Positions 35,012-44,893 of a stretch of DNA of 64,000 nt are shown in pieces. Both the position numbers and the translations under genes were made by a program. Positions within the stretch are counted from its first letter, which is position 1, and the number at the start of each line of letters is the position of its first letter. The DNA comes from Mycolicibacterium sp. P9-22 (lineage in GTDB: Bacteria; Actinomycetota; Actinomycetes; Mycobacteriales; Mycobacteriaceae). The DNA is taken from positions 248,001 to 312,000 of the forward strand of contig NZ_NPKP01000004.1 of the NCBI RefSeq assembly GCF_008329585.1, given 5' to 3'. Below the pieces are notes generated by a model, which worked only from the letters and a program-made list of their open reading frames with translations, had not been told where the DNA came from and made no database searches.

Positions 35012-35923
35012 ATGCCTGATCAGGACACCCCGCCGGCCGATCACCGGCACAGCCCCGCCCGAGTCGCGGTCGTGCAGTTCAACCCCCAGGTCGGTGTAGA
35101 GAACCTGAAGGCCAACTCCGAAGCCGTGTACGAGCGCCTCAACACGGCCGTCGCGGAAGGCGCCAACCTGATCGTGCTCCCCGAACTCGCCACCACGGGA
35201 TACACCTTCGCGTCACGCGAGGAGGCCTACGCCCACGCCGAGCCGGTGCCTTCCGGAGCGACGGTGTCCGGCTGGATCGAGTTCGCCGCATCCCACGACG
35301 TCTACGTGGTCGGCTGCCTGCCCGAACTCGACGGGGCCGAACTCTTCGACACCGCGGTGCTCGTCGGACCGGAGGGGTTCATCGGCAAGTACCGCAAGAC
35401 TCACCTGTGGAACGAAGAGAAGCTGTTCTTCTCTCCGGGCAATCTCGGTTATCCGGTGTTCCACACCCGGATCGGCCGGATCGGCCTGCTGGTGTGCTGG
35501 GACATCTGGTTCCCGGAAACCGCGCGCATCATCGCGCAGCAGGGCGCCGACATCATCTGCATCCCGACCGGTTGGGTGTGGACGCCGCCCCCCTTGTACG
35601 ACGCCAGCGGAACGTGCATGGCCGCCTACCTCACCATGACGGCTGCACACGTCAACAACGTCCATATTGCGACCGCCGACCGCATCGGGACCGAGCGGAC
35701 CTCCGGCTTCATGGGCAATTCGCTCATCGCCGGCACGAACGGCTGGCCGATCGACCGGATCGCCGGTCCGGACGAGGACACCATCCTCTACGCCGATATC
35801 GACATCACCGCCGCCCGCGGAGCGCCCATCTGGAACCAGTTCAACGACCTGCACCGTGACCGGCGAACAGATCTCTACGATCAGCTCCTCGGATACCGCG
35901 GCGGCCAGCCCCTCCCGCGGTAG
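35012..35923 (+). CDS. Nitrilase/amidase-family C-N hydrolase
   Basis: The 303-residue protein has the nitrilase catalytic triad E58 (LPELATTGY), K129 (KYRKTHLWNEE) and C162 (LLVCWDIWFPE). The family hydrolyses nitriles, or amides and carbamoyl groups. The length fits a small nitrilase or amidase rather than a large aggregated nitrilase, so both an amide and a nitrile are possible. AAGGA lies 8 nt before the ATG. It is the first gene of a five-gene operon under the LacI-type operator; the next gene starts 9 nt after the stop. The substrate is unknown; the amidase downstream suggests a compound with two C-N bonds to break in sequence. Confidence 0.88.
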   Translation: MPDQDTPPADHRHSPARVAVVQFNPQVGVENLKANSEAVYERLNTAVAEGANLIVLPELATTGYTFASREEAYAHAEPVPSGATVSGWIEFAASHDVYVVGCLPELDGAELFDTAVLVGPEGFIGKYRKTHLWNEEKLFFSPGNLGYPVFHTRIGRIGLLVCWDIWFPETARIIAQQGADIICIPTGWVWTPPPLYDASGTCMAAYLTMTAAHVNNVHIATADRIGTERTSGFMGNSLIAGTNGWPIDRIAGPDEDTILYADIDITAARGAPIWNQFNDLHRDRRTDLYDQLLGYRGGQPLPR

Positions 35924-35932
35924 CGCAGCGTC

Positions 35933-37063
35933 ATGACGACCGCACCCGCAACGCGATCCGGCAGTGACTCGTTACCGCTGTGGCCTCTGGTCATCGCCAT
36001 CTGCCTGCTTGCCGCCCTCGTGTGGAGTGGAAGTCTTCGGGCCGTCACTCCGATGCTCGACATGATCGCCTCCGCGGCAAGCGAACCCAACTTCTACAGC
36101 AGTGCGCTGGCCGGGCTGGGACTGCTCAGCGGCGGGATGCTCGCCCATTGGTTGCAGACACGGCGGCGGCCATCGGGTGGGTTCCCTCAAGCCTGCGGAT
36201 CGGGCCTCTGGGGCCCGATGCTGGCCAGCTCCATGCTCGGGGTGGCCATCAGCAATCTGGCGTGGGGCTGGACGCTATCCAGCGGTATGTGGCAACCATT
36301 GTTCGCCCCGTTCGTCTCGGTCTCGCCCGCAGTCGTGCTGATGTTCGGCTCCGATATCAGGACGGTTCTCACCGGTGGCATCCTCGGCGGTATCCTCACC
36401 CCGCCGCTGTCCGTGTTGGGTGCAAGCGTGATCTGCCCGGAGATCGGGCTGCCGGCGGTGGTCGGTGTCACCGGGGGGATGGCGGTCGCCGCGGTCCTTG
36501 CGTTCGCCATCTGCCGGCACCTGCCCTGGCTACCCGAGCCCGTACATCTGATACACGCCCCGGTGCCGCCGCAGCGCGAATTTCCGGATAACCGCGGGCC
36601 CACTTGGTTTCTCCGCCGAGTGCTGACCGACTTCTCCGAGGCACAGTTCTTCGGCAACGAGTGGGCCAGCCTCGGGCTCCTGGCGGGCGCAATCACCGCA
36701 TATCTGCTGAACCCGATCGGACCGGCATACGGGTCCGGACTGCTCCCGCAGATCCTGACCGCGCAGGTTGTGACCGCGGTGACCGCGGTGATGCTGTGGC
36801 GCCGACGGTGGGCCCGGCGTGCCTTCTACCCGACGTTCGTCCCGGTGGTGTCGGTCGCCCCGGCGTGTGTGCTCACCTACGGCGGCACGGCCATATCCAT
36901 CGTGGCAGGCGCGGTGCTGGGCGCGATCGTCGGCCCACCGCTGGCCGCTGCGATCTCGGCCCGGCTGCCCAGCGACTTTCATCCGTTCATCGGGAACGTG
37001 GCGGCCATGGCGATTGCCAGCGCGCTGATCATCCCTCCCCTGCAACTCATCCCAGGACTCTGA
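35933..37063 (+). CDS. Polytopic membrane protein with internal duplication (putative transporter)
   Basis: I do not recognise the family. The 376-residue protein has about 10-11 membrane helices and two related halves. Half 1 carries LGLLSGGMLAHWL, FVSVSPAVVLMFG and GGILGGILTPPL; half 2 carries LGLLAGAITAYLL, VVSVAPACVLTYGG and GAVLGAIVGPPL in the same order. Such repeats are typical of transporters with inverted or tandem repeat topology. A loop of about 45 residues (210-255) joins the halves. It sits between a nitrilase and an amidase in one operon, 9 nt after and 3 nt before them, so uptake of the nitrile or amide is a fair inference. Confidence 0.7.
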   Translation: MTTAPATRSGSDSLPLWPLVIAICLLAALVWSGSLRAVTPMLDMIASAASEPNFYSSALAGLGLLSGGMLAHWLQTRRRPSGGFPQACGSGLWGPMLASSMLGVAISNLAWGWTLSSGMWQPLFAPFVSVSPAVVLMFGSDIRTVLTGGILGGILTPPLSVLGASVICPEIGLPAVVGVTGGMAVAAVLAFAICRHLPWLPEPVHLIHAPVPPQREFPDNRGPTWFLRRVLTDFSEAQFFGNEWASLGLLAGAITAYLLNPIGPAYGSGLLPQILTAQVVTAVTAVMLWRRRWARRAFYPTFVPVVSVAPACVLTYGGTAISIVAGAVLGAIVGPPLAAAISARLPSDFHPFIGNVAAMAIASALIIPPLQLIPGL

Positions 37064-37066
37064 AAA

Positions 37067-38419
37067 ATGACCGATCTAGCCGTCACCCCGGTAACCACCG
37101 GATACTTCGCCGGCCGCGATATCCGCTCGCTCACCGACGATCTACGGGCCGGGCGCACCACGAGCATCGAACTCATCGAGCACAGCCTGACCGCCATCGC
37201 CGGACTCAATCCACTGTTGAACGCCTTCACCACCGTTGATGCCGAAGGGGCCCGCGAGGCTGCCCGGGCGGCAGACCGGGAACTTCGGCGTGGACACGAT
37301 CGCGGCCCGCTGCACGGCATCCCGGTGTCGGTCAAGGACCTCGTCGACATCGCCGGACAACTCACCACGTCGGGATCGACGGTGGGTGTGTACCGGGCGC
37401 AGGACGATGCAGAATGTGTCCGCAAGCTGCGGTCAGCGGGTGCCGTCATCGTCGGAAAGAATGTCCTGCACGAGTTCGCCTACGGCGCGACCGGAGACCG
37501 ATCGGCGCATGGCGCGTCCCGAAATCCGTGGGATTCCAAGAGAATCAGTGGCGGATCGAGCGGCGGGGGCGCCGTCGCGACGGCCGCTGGTATGGTGCCC
37601 CTCGCCATCGGGACCGACACCGCGGGTTCTGTCCGTGTCCCCGCGGCGCTGTGCGGTGTGGTCGGCTTCAAACCCGCGTACGGGGCCATTCCCGCCCACG
37701 GCGTCCGGGCGCTCGCGGCGTCACTCGATCACGTGGGCCTCTTTGCGGGCACGGCCGCAGGTGCGGCGACGGCGTACGCGGCACTGGCCGATCATCCACT
37801 GCGCCAACAGAGTTCCGCAGCGCGCATCGGGTGGCTCGATCCGGCCGATATCGGGCCCTGCGATCCGTTGATCGTCACGACTGCGCTCGAGGCCCTGCAC
37901 CGCACCGGCGTACCGATCGATATGACGGCCCGGATGCCGTTCCCTGCGGGTGACCTGTTCGCGATACTGAGTGTCCTGCAGGGCAGTGAGGCATTCGCCG
38001 AGCACATCGATGACATGACCGGTCATGAGGACGAGATCGACCCCGAAGTCGCCGCACGGCTACGCACCGGCCGGGACACCCCGGGGTGGCAATATGTTCG
38101 CGCCGACCGCCGACGCGACGTTCTGCGTACGGTGATCGCCGACCTGTTCACGCGATTCGACGTACTTGCGATGCCGACCGTGCCCACGGTGGCCACCGCG
38201 ATCGGTCAGCGCGCCCATTCCGTCGACGGTGAGACAATCGAGGTGCGTTCGGCACTGCTGTCGCTGACGTGCCCGTGGAATCTGACCGGACATCCCGCGC
38301 TCAGCGTGCCGGCGGGCACCGTCTCAGACCTTCCCGTCGGGCTGCAGTTGATCTCCGCGCCCGGCAATGAGCACCTGCTCTTCGAGCTGGCCGGGCGAAT
38401 CGAGCGTCCCCTGCCATGA
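37067..38419 (+). CDS. Amidase (amidase signature family)
   Basis: The 450-residue protein has the Ser-cisSer-Lys triad of amidase signature enzymes: K90 (PVSVKDLVD), cis-S164 ([11 protein letters not shown]) and S188 ([11 protein letters not shown]). It hydrolyses an amide to acid and ammonia in the cytoplasm. It starts 3 nt after the membrane protein and its stop overlaps the fumarase ATG by 4 nt. Length and sequence fit general amidases and not GatA specifically, because no gatC or gatB neighbours are present. It probably acts after or alongside the nitrilase on the same compound; the substrate is not known. Confidence 0.92.
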   Translation: MTDLAVTPVTTGYFAGRDIRSLTDDLRAGRTTSIELIEHSLTAIAGLNPLLNAFTTVDAEGAREAARAADRELRRGHDRGPLHGIPVSVKDLVDIAGQLTTSGSTVGVYRAQDDAECVRKLRSAGAVIVGKNVLHEFAYGATGDRSAHGASRNPWDSKRISGGSSGGGAVATAAGMVPLAIGTDTAGSVRVPAALCGVVGFKPAYGAIPAHGVRALAASLDHVGLFAGTAAGAATAYAALADHPLRQQSSAARIGWLDPADIGPCDPLIVTTALEALHRTGVPIDMTARMPFPAGDLFAILSVLQGSEAFAEHIDDMTGHEDEIDPEVAARLRTGRDTPGWQYVRADRRRDVLRTVIADLFTRFDVLAMPTVPTVATAIGQRAHSVDGETIEVRSALLSLTCPWNLTGHPALSVPAGTVSDLPVGLQLISAPGNEHLLFELAGRIERPLP

Positions 38420-40062
38420 CCGTCGACTACACACCACTGCTGCCGATCGGGGCGGACACCACCGAGTACCGAAAATTGCGCATCGGACCGGACACCATTC
38501 GCACTTTCTCCGCTGCGGGCCGGACGTTTCTCGACGTGTCCGCGGAGATCCTCGAACAACTGGCCTTCGAGGCATACCGCGATGTGTCACATCTGTTGCG
38601 CACGAGCCATCTTCGTCAGATCGCGGCCATTCTGGAGGATCCCGAGGCGTCACCCAACGACCGCTACGTCGCCACCGAGCTCTTGCGCAATGCCAACATC
38701 GCAGCCGGCGGAGTCCTGCCGATGTGCCAGGACACCGGCACCGCCATCGTCCACGCCGGCCGGGGGCAACAGGTGCTCACGGATGGATCCGACGCCGAAC
38801 ATCTCTCGCGCGGCATCGCGCGGGCCTACACGACACTGAACCTGCGCTATTCCCAGGTGGCACCGTTGTCGATGTACCAGGAGCGCAACACCGGCACCAA
38901 TCTTCCGGCCCAGATCGAGATCCTCGCCGAGGACGACGACAGCTACCGCTTCCTCTTCATCGCCAAGGGTTGTGGCAGCGCGAACAAGAGCATCGTCTAC
39001 CAGCAGACGCCGGCGCTGCTGAACCCGAACGACCTCCTGGAATTCGTCGTCTCAAAGGCGGCCGAAATCGGCACCTCGGCCTGTCCGCCGTACCACCTGG
39101 CCGTGGTGGTCGGTGGCACCAGTGCCGAGTTCGCGCTCAAGACAGCCAAACTCGCGTCCGCTCATTACCTCGACGGACTGCCCTCCACCGGATCGTCCGC
39201 CGGTCACGGTTTCCGCGACGAAGAGTTCGAGCAGCAAATCCTGGCCGCGACGCAGCAGCTCGGAATCGGTGCCCAGTTCGGCGGCAAGTACTTCTGCCAT
39301 GACGTCCGGGTGGTGCGCCTCCCGCGCCACGGTGGCTCACTGCCCATCGCGCTGGCGGTGTCATGCGCCGCGGACCGCCACATCCTGGGCAAGATCACGC
39401 AGGACGGCGTGTATCTCGAGCGGCTGGAGACCGATCCGGCGCAATTTCTGCCCGAGTCCGTCGATGAGTTGGCAACGGACGTCGTGCGGGTCGACCTCGA
39501 TCAGTCCCTGGCCCGAACCCGGGCACAGCTGTCCGCGCTTCCCGTCGGCACCAGGGTTTCCCTGACCGGCACCATGGTGGTGGCACGCGATCTGGCGCAC
39601 GCCAGGATCCGGGACCGACTCGACGCCGGCGAGCCTTTGCCCGATTATCTGCGCCGCTACCCCGTGTACTACGCGGGTCCGGCGAAACAACCGAACGGGT
39701 TCGCCTCCGGGTCATTCGGACCGACGACAGCCGGACGGATGGACTCTTATGTCGAACAGTTCCAAGCGGCCGGCGGATCGTTGGTGATGCTCGCCAAAGG
39801 CAACCGGTCGGAGGCCGTACGGCGGTCCTGCCAGGCGCACGGCGGGTTCTACCTCGGGTCGATCGGTGGGCCCGCCGCCCGGCTCGCGCACGACTGCATC
39901 ACATCGGTCGAGACTCTCGAGTACGGCGAATTGGGGATGGAGGCCGTCCTGAAGATCTCTGTCAAGGACTTTCCGGCATTCATCGTCATCGACGACAAGG
40001 GCCACGACTTCTATCACCGCGACAATCGCACACTTCTCACGATCGGGGCTGCACCACAATGA
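38416..40062 (+). CDS. Class I (Fe-S) fumarate hydratase-type enzyme
   Basis: The 548-residue protein contains both alpha and beta domains of class I fumarases. The cluster cysteines are C104 (LPMCQDTGT), C223 (SACPPYH) and C317 (AVSCAAD); the spacings of 119 and 94 equal those I recall for characterised class I fumarases. Class I enzymes hydrate fumarate, and some act on mesaconate or tartrate. Mycobacteria normally use the class II FumC, so this copy is probably a pathway enzyme. Placement between an amidase and a hydrolase in a LacI-controlled operon suggests hydration of an unsaturated diacid released by the amidase. The 4-nt overlaps at both ends indicate coupled translation. Confidence 0.93.
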   Translation: MTVDYTPLLPIGADTTEYRKLRIGPDTIRTFSAAGRTFLDVSAEILEQLAFEAYRDVSHLLRTSHLRQIAAILEDPEASPNDRYVATELLRNANIAAGGVLPMCQDTGTAIVHAGRGQQVLTDGSDAEHLSRGIARAYTTLNLRYSQVAPLSMYQERNTGTNLPAQIEILAEDDDSYRFLFIAKGCGSANKSIVYQQTPALLNPNDLLEFVVSKAAEIGTSACPPYHLAVVVGGTSAEFALKTAKLASAHYLDGLPSTGSSAGHGFRDEEFEQQILAATQQLGIGAQFGGKYFCHDVRVVRLPRHGGSLPIALAVSCAADRHILGKITQDGVYLERLETDPAQFLPESVDELATDVVRVDLDQSLARTRAQLSALPVGTRVSLTGTMVVARDLAHARIRDRLDAGEPLPDYLRRYPVYYAGPAKQPNGFASGSFGPTTAGRMDSYVEQFQAAGGSLVMLAKGNRSEAVRRSCQAHGGFYLGSIGGPAARLAHDCITSVETLEYGELGMEAVLKISVKDFPAFIVIDDKGHDFYHRDNRTLLTIGAAPQ

Positions 40063-40877
40063 CTCTCAACCAGAATCAGATCACCTTCGACCGGGCGGGC
40101 ACCACACTGACCGCCCAGACCCGCCCCGGTCGGGGAATACCGATCGTCGTCGTCCCAGGTGTCATGGCCGACGCCGCGACCTGGCGACCGGTGGTCGACG
40201 GTATCGACCTGCCGAACCCGGTGGTGACCGTCAACCGGCGCGGGCGGGAACCCAGCGGCGAACTGGGATTCGGCTACTCGGTCGGCGTGGAGATCGACGA
40301 TCTTCGCCACACCATCGGACAGCTGGGCGAGGTGCACCTTGTCGGCTGGAGTTACGGGGCGCTCATCGCGCTCGAAGCCGCGCTCGACAACGATCGGGTG
40401 CGGTCGCTGACCGCCTACGAACCCGTCGGCAGGCCATTCGCACCGCGGGTGGTCGAACCCATCCGCGGTGCTGTCGCATCCGGTGACCTCGACCGTGCCG
40501 TGGAATTGGTGAACACCGACGTGTCGGGATTCTCCGCGGAGTATGTCGCCGAGCTGCGCCGGACCCCGACGTGGTCAGTCCTGCGACCGCTGGCTGCGCC
40601 GTTGGGTGAGGAGCTGGCGGCCATCAACGCGTACCAGCCTTCGCTGAGCCGATATGCCGGCCTGAGCATTCCGATGACACTCATCCTGGGTTCGCTGAAT
40701 GAGGGTGCTGCGCCGTACGGCACCGCGTTTGCCCCATTCGCCGCAGCCCTGCCCCGGGCCCGGATCGTCCGGTTGCCGGGACAGGGACACCTGGCGCACG
40801 TGACAGCACCCGGAGAACTGGCTCGCGTGATCGTTGCCGCCATCGAGAATGCGCAAGCCGGCGCCACGCCGGCGTAA
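40059..40877 (+). CDS. Alpha/beta hydrolase, last gene of the nitrilase operon
   Basis: The 272-residue protein has [12 protein letters not shown], nucleophile S98 in [15 protein letters not shown] and a C-terminal GQGHLAHV with the catalytic His. The fold is that of small esterases or hydrolases. It overlaps the fumarase stop by 4 nt, so it belongs to the same operon. It could hydrolyse an ester or CoA thioester of the pathway substrate. No membrane segment or signal peptide is visible. It is convergent with the methyltransferase gene. Confidence 0.85.
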   Translation: MTLNQNQITFDRAGTTLTAQTRPGRGIPIVVVPGVMADAATWRPVVDGIDLPNPVVTVNRRGREPSGELGFGYSVGVEIDDLRHTIGQLGEVHLVGWSYGALIALEAALDNDRVRSLTAYEPVGRPFAPRVVEPIRGAVASGDLDRAVELVNTDVSGFSAEYVAELRRTPTWSVLRPLAAPLGEELAAINAYQPSLSRYAGLSIPMTLILGSLNEGAAPYGTAFAPFAAALPRARIVRLPGQGHLAHVTAPGELARVIVAAIENAQAGATPA

Positions 40878-40885
40878 CCGCCGGA

Positions 40886-41938
40886 TCAGGGCCGCGCCTC
40901 GAAGACCAGATTGAACGGGGTCTCGGCGACGCGGCGGAACTGGGTGAAGCCACCGTCGTCGACCATCACCTCGGCCAGCCGGCGCTGCCCCGCCTGCGCG
41001 CCCAGCGCCGGGCCCTGCTGCGCCAGCGAGACGGGCACACAGATCAGCGAGGACGCCCCGTAGAACACCCGGCTCACCGGATTGAGGTTGTCCGCCAGGC
41101 TGTCCCCGGCGAACGGTTCCACCAGCAGGCAGTGACCGTCGGGCTTCAGCGACCGCCGCGCATGTGCCGCCGCACCGGCCGGGTCGGCCATATCGTGCAG
41201 ACAGTCGAAGAAAGCGATCAGGTCGTAGTCGCCACCTTGATAGCCGGTCGCGTCGGCCACCTCGAAGGACGCGTTGGCGACGCCCGCCTGCGCGGCGTGC
41301 TCACGCGCGGTCGTGATCGACTCGTCGTGATAGTCGACCCCGACGAACTGCGAGTCCGGAAAGGCCTGCGCCATCAGAATCGTCGTGACGCCGTGCCCGC
41401 AGCCGATATCGGCCGCCCTGGCCCCTGCCTTGAGCTTGTCGACGGCGCCGTCGAGGGCGGGCAGCCACGAATCAAGCAGATGGGCACGGTAACCGGCCCG
41501 GAAGAAGCGCTCCGTCCCACGGAACAGGCATGGGTGGTGATCGCCCCACTCCATGCCCTCGCCGGTCCGGAAATTCTGCACCGCACGCGATTTGACGTGG
41601 AACAGGTCCTCGACCACCGAGTACCCGCCGGGCAGATCGACCGGCCCGTCCGGATCGGCGAGGCACAGTGCCTGCTCCTCGTTGAGGAAGTAGGTCCCGG
41701 TGGCGCTGTCGTATTCGACATATCCGCCGGCGGCCTGATTGGCCAGCCACTCGCGCACGTAGCGCTCGACGGTGCCGGTGCGCTCGGCGAGTTCCGCCGA
41801 GGTCCAGTGCCCCTCGGCAAGTGCCCTGTACAGGCCGAGCTCATCGCCGATCAGCACCAGCATGGCGCTCATCGAGGCCCCGAGATCACCGACCGCCTTG
41901 TGCAGAAACGCCTGGAGTTTGTCTTCGTCGACGGCCAT
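40886..41938 (-). CDS. SAM-dependent methyltransferase with winged-helix N-terminus
   Basis: The 350-residue protein has an N-terminal winged-helix-like segment (LYRALAEGHWTSAELAERTGTVERYVREWLANQAAGGYVEY) typical of dimeric O- or C-methyltransferases, then a Rossmann SAM motif, AADIGCGHGVTTILMAQAFP, and IAFFDCLHDMADP. The ATG at 41938 has GAAGGAG upstream; the longer frame is rejected. The family methylates small molecules (rhodomycin- or mycobacterial Rv1405c/MSMEG-type proteins of about 350 residues are related). It stands alone between two operons. The substrate is unknown. Confidence 0.83.
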   Translation of the reverse strand: MAVDEDKLQAFLHKAVGDLGASMSAMLVLIGDELGLYRALAEGHWTSAELAERTGTVERYVREWLANQAAGGYVEYDSATGTYFLNEEQALCLADPDGPVDLPGGYSVVEDLFHVKSRAVQNFRTGEGMEWGDHHPCLFRGTERFFRAGYRAHLLDSWLPALDGAVDKLKAGARAADIGCGHGVTTILMAQAFPDSQFVGVDYHDESITTAREHAAQAGVANASFEVADATGYQGGDYDLIAFFDCLHDMADPAGAAAHARRSLKPDGHCLLVEPFAGDSLADNLNPVSRVFYGASSLICVPVSLAQQGPALGAQAGQRRLAEVMVDDGGFTQFRRVAETPFNLVFEARP

Positions 41939-42067
41939 GACCGGCTCCTTCGCCCGCGGCACCCGGGCGGATGCCCGCAAAGCGAAACTTACTCCGCACC
42001 GACGGCGAACACGGCGAAATGCGCAAGTGGGTGCCGCAGCCAGCAAACCGATGTCAGGCGGTGCCGA

Positions 42068-42505
42068 TCACCACTGGGTGCCCTGGCACGTGACGCTGTA
42101 GGGGTTGTCCTGCGCGGCAATGATCTGGTCGCCCGCGGCAACCTCACAATGGGCGTTCGGCGGGCCGACAGAGCCCTTCGTCGTGCTGCTGACCTGCAGG
42201 ATCGCCCACTGCGGGTCGGCCAGCGTGGTCTCGAACACCCACGGCGCGCCGGGACCCACATTGATGGTCTCGCGCTTCGCGTATGCGTACGCGTCGGCGT
42301 TGTAGGCGTCCTTGCTCGGCGGCTGCGCCGTCAGATAGAACACCTGGAACTGGTAGGGCGCTCCGGAGGTCAGCGTGTAGCGGACCACCTGACCGTCCGG
42401 CTCAGCACTGGCCGTCGCGGTTCCGAACGCGAGCGCCGCGCCCGCCACCATCGCCGCAGCGCCGGCGACTGCTCCTACCTTGCTCGTGGTTTTTCGCATG
42501 CCCAT
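42068..42505 (-). CDS. Small secreted protein (MmpS-like shape)
   Basis: The protein of about 145 residues begins with MRKTTSKVGAVAGAAAMVAGAALAFGTATASAEP, a standard Sec signal peptide with a predicted AxA cleavage near residues 32-34. The mature part of about 110 residues holds two Cys near the C-terminus (NAHCEVAAGDQIIAAQDNPYSVTCQ), probably a disulfide. VRYTLTSGAPYQFQVFYLTA and this Cys pair recall the soluble domain of MmpS proteins, but no mmpL is adjacent and the family is not certain. The start may be the ATG at 42505 or at 42499. It is divergent from urtA and stands alone. Confidence 0.6.
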   Translation of the reverse strand: MGMRKTTSKVGAVAGAAAMVAGAALAFGTATASAEPDGQVVRYTLTSGAPYQFQVFYLTAQPPSKDAYNADAYAYAKRETINVGPGAPWVFETTLADPQWAILQVSSTTKGSVGPPNAHCEVAAGDQIIAAQDNPYSVTCQGTQW

Positions 42506-42616
42506 CACATCGCCGGACGCTACCGGATCGTTACAACCGTCGGTTCGGCACCGCCCGAACCCCGGCCGGCGGACGTGTACCCGGTGAATCGACGGATAAC
42601 ACCTACCGAGCAACAG

Positions 42617-42654
42617 GTTAATTTGTTCGTCACATAGGGAAATTTCACAGAAAC
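42617..42654. promoter_or_regulatory. Possible GlnR-type site upstream of urtA
   Basis: GTTAA (42617), CGTCA (42628), GAAAT (42639) and GAAAC (42650) start at exact 11-nt steps. This resembles the actinobacterial GlnR layout GTnAC-n6-GAAAC repeated every 11 nt; two of the four boxes match well and two poorly. It lies 85-122 nt before urtA. Control of urea uptake by GlnR is known in actinobacteria, which supports the reading. Confidence 0.35.
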
Positions 42655-42738
42655 CTAGGCGTCCTAACGTGCCGATTCGACACCCACTCGGGTTCCGAAA
42701 GTTCTGACGATGCATTGAAATCGAAGGAAAGGCCTTAG

Positions 42739-44001
42739 ATGCGACTCCCCCGACCGATGTTCAACAGATCAGCATTGATTGCGGGGAGTGTCGTGGTCAC
42801 CGCCTCGATGGTGCTCTCTGCCTGCGGTAGCAAGGCAAGCGACGAAGAGGGCGCCGCGGCCGCATCGTGTGTGGACACCTCCGGTTCCACCGTCAAGGTC
42901 GGCTCCCTGAACTCCCTGTCGGGCACCATGGCCATCTCCGAAGTGACCGTGCGCGATGCCATCAAACTCGCCGTCGACGAGATCAACGCCGCAGGCGGCG
43001 TGCTCGACAAGCAGATCCAGATCGTCGGCGAGGACGGCGCGTCCGAACCCACAGTGTTCGCCGAGAAGGCCGAGAAGCTGATCAGCAGCGACTGTGTCGC
43101 AGCCGTTTTCGGCGGTTGGACCTCATCGAGCCGCAAGGCCATGTTGCCGGTGTTCGAGAGCAACAACTCACTGCTGTACTACCCCGTGCAATACGAGGGC
43201 CTCGAATCCAGCAAGAACATCTTCTACACCGGCGCCACCACCAATCAGCAGATTGTGCCGGCGCTGGACTACCTCAAGGAAAAGGGCACCAAGTCGCTCT
43301 ACCTGGTGGGCAGTGACTACGTCTTCCCCCAGACCGCCAACCGGATCATCAAGGCGTATGCGGAGGCCAACGGCATCGAGATCAAGGGCGAGGACTACAC
43401 GCCGCTGGGCTCGACCGATTTCTCCACCATCATCAACAAGGTCCGCACGGCCGACGCCGACGCGGTGTTCAACACCCTCAACGGTGACTCCAACGTGGCC
43501 TTCTTCCGCGAGTACAAGAACGTGGGCCTGACCCCGCAGGCCATGCCGGTGGTCTCGGTGTCCATCGCCGAAGAAGAGGTCGGCGGTATCGGCGTGCAGA
43601 ACATCACCGACCAGCTGACCGCGTGGAACTACTACCAGACCATCGACACCCCGGTGAACAACGCGTTCGTGGCCGCCTACAAGAAGGCCTACGGCGCGAA
43701 CAAGCCCACCTCGGATCCGATGGAAGCCGCCTACGTGTCGGTGTACCTGTGGAAGAACACCGTCGAGAAGGCCGGATCGTTCGACGTCAAGGCCATTCAG
43801 GACAACGCAGGCGGGGTCAGCTTCGACGCCCCCGAAGGCAAGGTCACCATCGACGGCGAGAACAACCACATCACCAAGACCGCGCGCATCGGCGAGATCA
43901 AGCCCGATGGCCTCATCTACACGGTGTGGGAGTCCCCCGGCCCGATCGAGCCGGACCCGTACCTGAAGTCCTACCCGTGGGCCGCCGGACTCTCCGGCTG
44001 A
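42739..44001 (+). CDS. urtA: Urea ABC transporter substrate-binding lipoprotein
   Basis: The 420-residue protein binds urea (or a short amide) outside the membrane and delivers it to UrtBC. A lipobox (VLSACG, lipidated C29) ends the signal peptide. [18 protein letters not shown] and [21 protein letters not shown] are hallmark UrtA/FmdD stretches. It is first of five co-oriented genes, urtABCDE. FmdD-type amide-binding relatives are very similar, so with the nitrilase/amidase operon next door an amide ligand cannot be excluded. A possible GlnR site lies upstream. Confidence 0.93.
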   Translation: MRLPRPMFNRSALIAGSVVVTASMVLSACGSKASDEEGAAAASCVDTSGSTVKVGSLNSLSGTMAISEVTVRDAIKLAVDEINAAGGVLDKQIQIVGEDGASEPTVFAEKAEKLISSDCVAAVFGGWTSSSRKAMLPVFESNNSLLYYPVQYEGLESSKNIFYTGATTNQQIVPALDYLKEKGTKSLYLVGSDYVFPQTANRIIKAYAEANGIEIKGEDYTPLGSTDFSTIINKVRTADADAVFNTLNGDSNVAFFREYKNVGLTPQAMPVVSVSIAEEEVGGIGVQNITDQLTAWNYYQTIDTPVNNAFVAAYKKAYGANKPTSDPMEAAYVSVYLWKNTVEKAGSFDVKAIQDNAGGVSFDAPEGKVTIDGENNHITKTARIGEIKPDGLIYTVWESPGPIEPDPYLKSYPWAAGLSG

Positions 44002-44008
44002 TTACCCG

Positions 44009-44893
44009 ATGGATGTCCTGATCGGACAGCTGGCAACAGGATTGAGCCTCGGCTCGATCCTGTTGCTCGCTGCACTAGGCCTCTCACTGACGTTCGGCCA
44101 GATGGGCGTCATCAATATGGCGCACGGCGAATTCATCATGGCCGGCTGCTACACCGCCTACGTGGTGCAGCAGGTCATCTCGAACACCGGTGCCTCACTG
44201 TTGATCTCACTGGTCGTCGGCTTCCTGGTCGGCGGCGCGATGGGTGTGCTGCTGGAAGTCACCCTGATCCAGCGGATGTATGACCGGCCCCTGGACACCT
44301 TGCTGGTGACCTTCGGCGTCGGGCTGATCCTGCAGCAGATCGCCCGCGACATCTTCGGCGCGCCGGCGGTCAACGTCGTTGCACCGGAATGGCTTTCCGG
44401 CGGTGTCGAGATACTGGGCGCCGTGGTGCCCAAGACCCGCATCTTCATCCTGGTGCTCGCCGCGGTCGCCGTGGTGGCACTGGCGACCGCGCTGAAGGCC
44501 AGCCCGATGGGCCGGCGCATCCGCGCGGTCGTGCAGAACCGGGACCTGGCCGAGACCAGCGGGATCTCGTCCCGGCGCACCGATATCACCACGTTCTTCA
44601 TCGGTTCCGGGCTGGCCGGGGTGGCCGGAGTGGCGTTGACGCTGATCGGCTCGACCAGCCCGACGACCGGGCAGAGTTATCTGATCGACGCGTTCCTGGT
44701 GGTGGTGGTCGGCGGTCTCGGTCAGATCAAAGGCACCGTCATCGCCGCACTCGGGCTCGGTTTCCTGAATTCGTTCATCGAGTACAGCACCACAGCCTCA
44801 CTGGCCAAGGTGATTCTGTTCGTGATCATCGTGTTCTTCCTGCAGGTCCGTCCGCAGGGCCTGTTCACGGTTCGAACGAGGAGTCTGGTGTGA
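44009..44893 (+). CDS. urtB: Urea ABC transporter permease
   Basis: The 294-residue membrane protein is a LivH-type permease with about 8 helices (GLSLGSILLLAALGLSLTFGQMGVINMAHGEFIMAGCYTAYVVQQ, then GLGQIKGTVIAALGLGFLNSF). It pairs with UrtC to form the channel. It starts 7 nt after the urtA stop, with little room for a ribosome site, and overlaps urtC by 4 nt (GTGA). The length matches the family, without the long N-terminal extension of some Gram-negative UrtB proteins. Confidence 0.93.
   Translation: MDVLIGQLATGLSLGSILLLAALGLSLTFGQMGVINMAHGEFIMAGCYTAYVVQQVISNTGASLLISLVVGFLVGGAMGVLLEVTLIQRMYDRPLDTLLVTFGVGLILQQIARDIFGAPAVNVVAPEWLSGGVEILGAVVPKTRIFILVLAAVAVVALATALKASPMGRRIRAVVQNRDLAETSGISSRRTDITTFFIGSGLAGVAGVALTLIGSTSPTTGQSYLIDAFLVVVVGGLGQIKGTVIAALGLGFLNSFIEYSTTASLAKVILFVIIVFFLQVRPQGLFTVRTRSLV

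Noticed and set aside
36771..36792. Short 9-bp tandem repeat
   Set aside because: It lies in the coding part of the membrane protein and encodes a plain VTAVTAV helix stretch.
37067..38419. GatA subunit of the tRNA amidotransferase
   Set aside because: No gatC or gatB nearby and the gene is embedded in a catabolic operon, so a general amidase is more likely.
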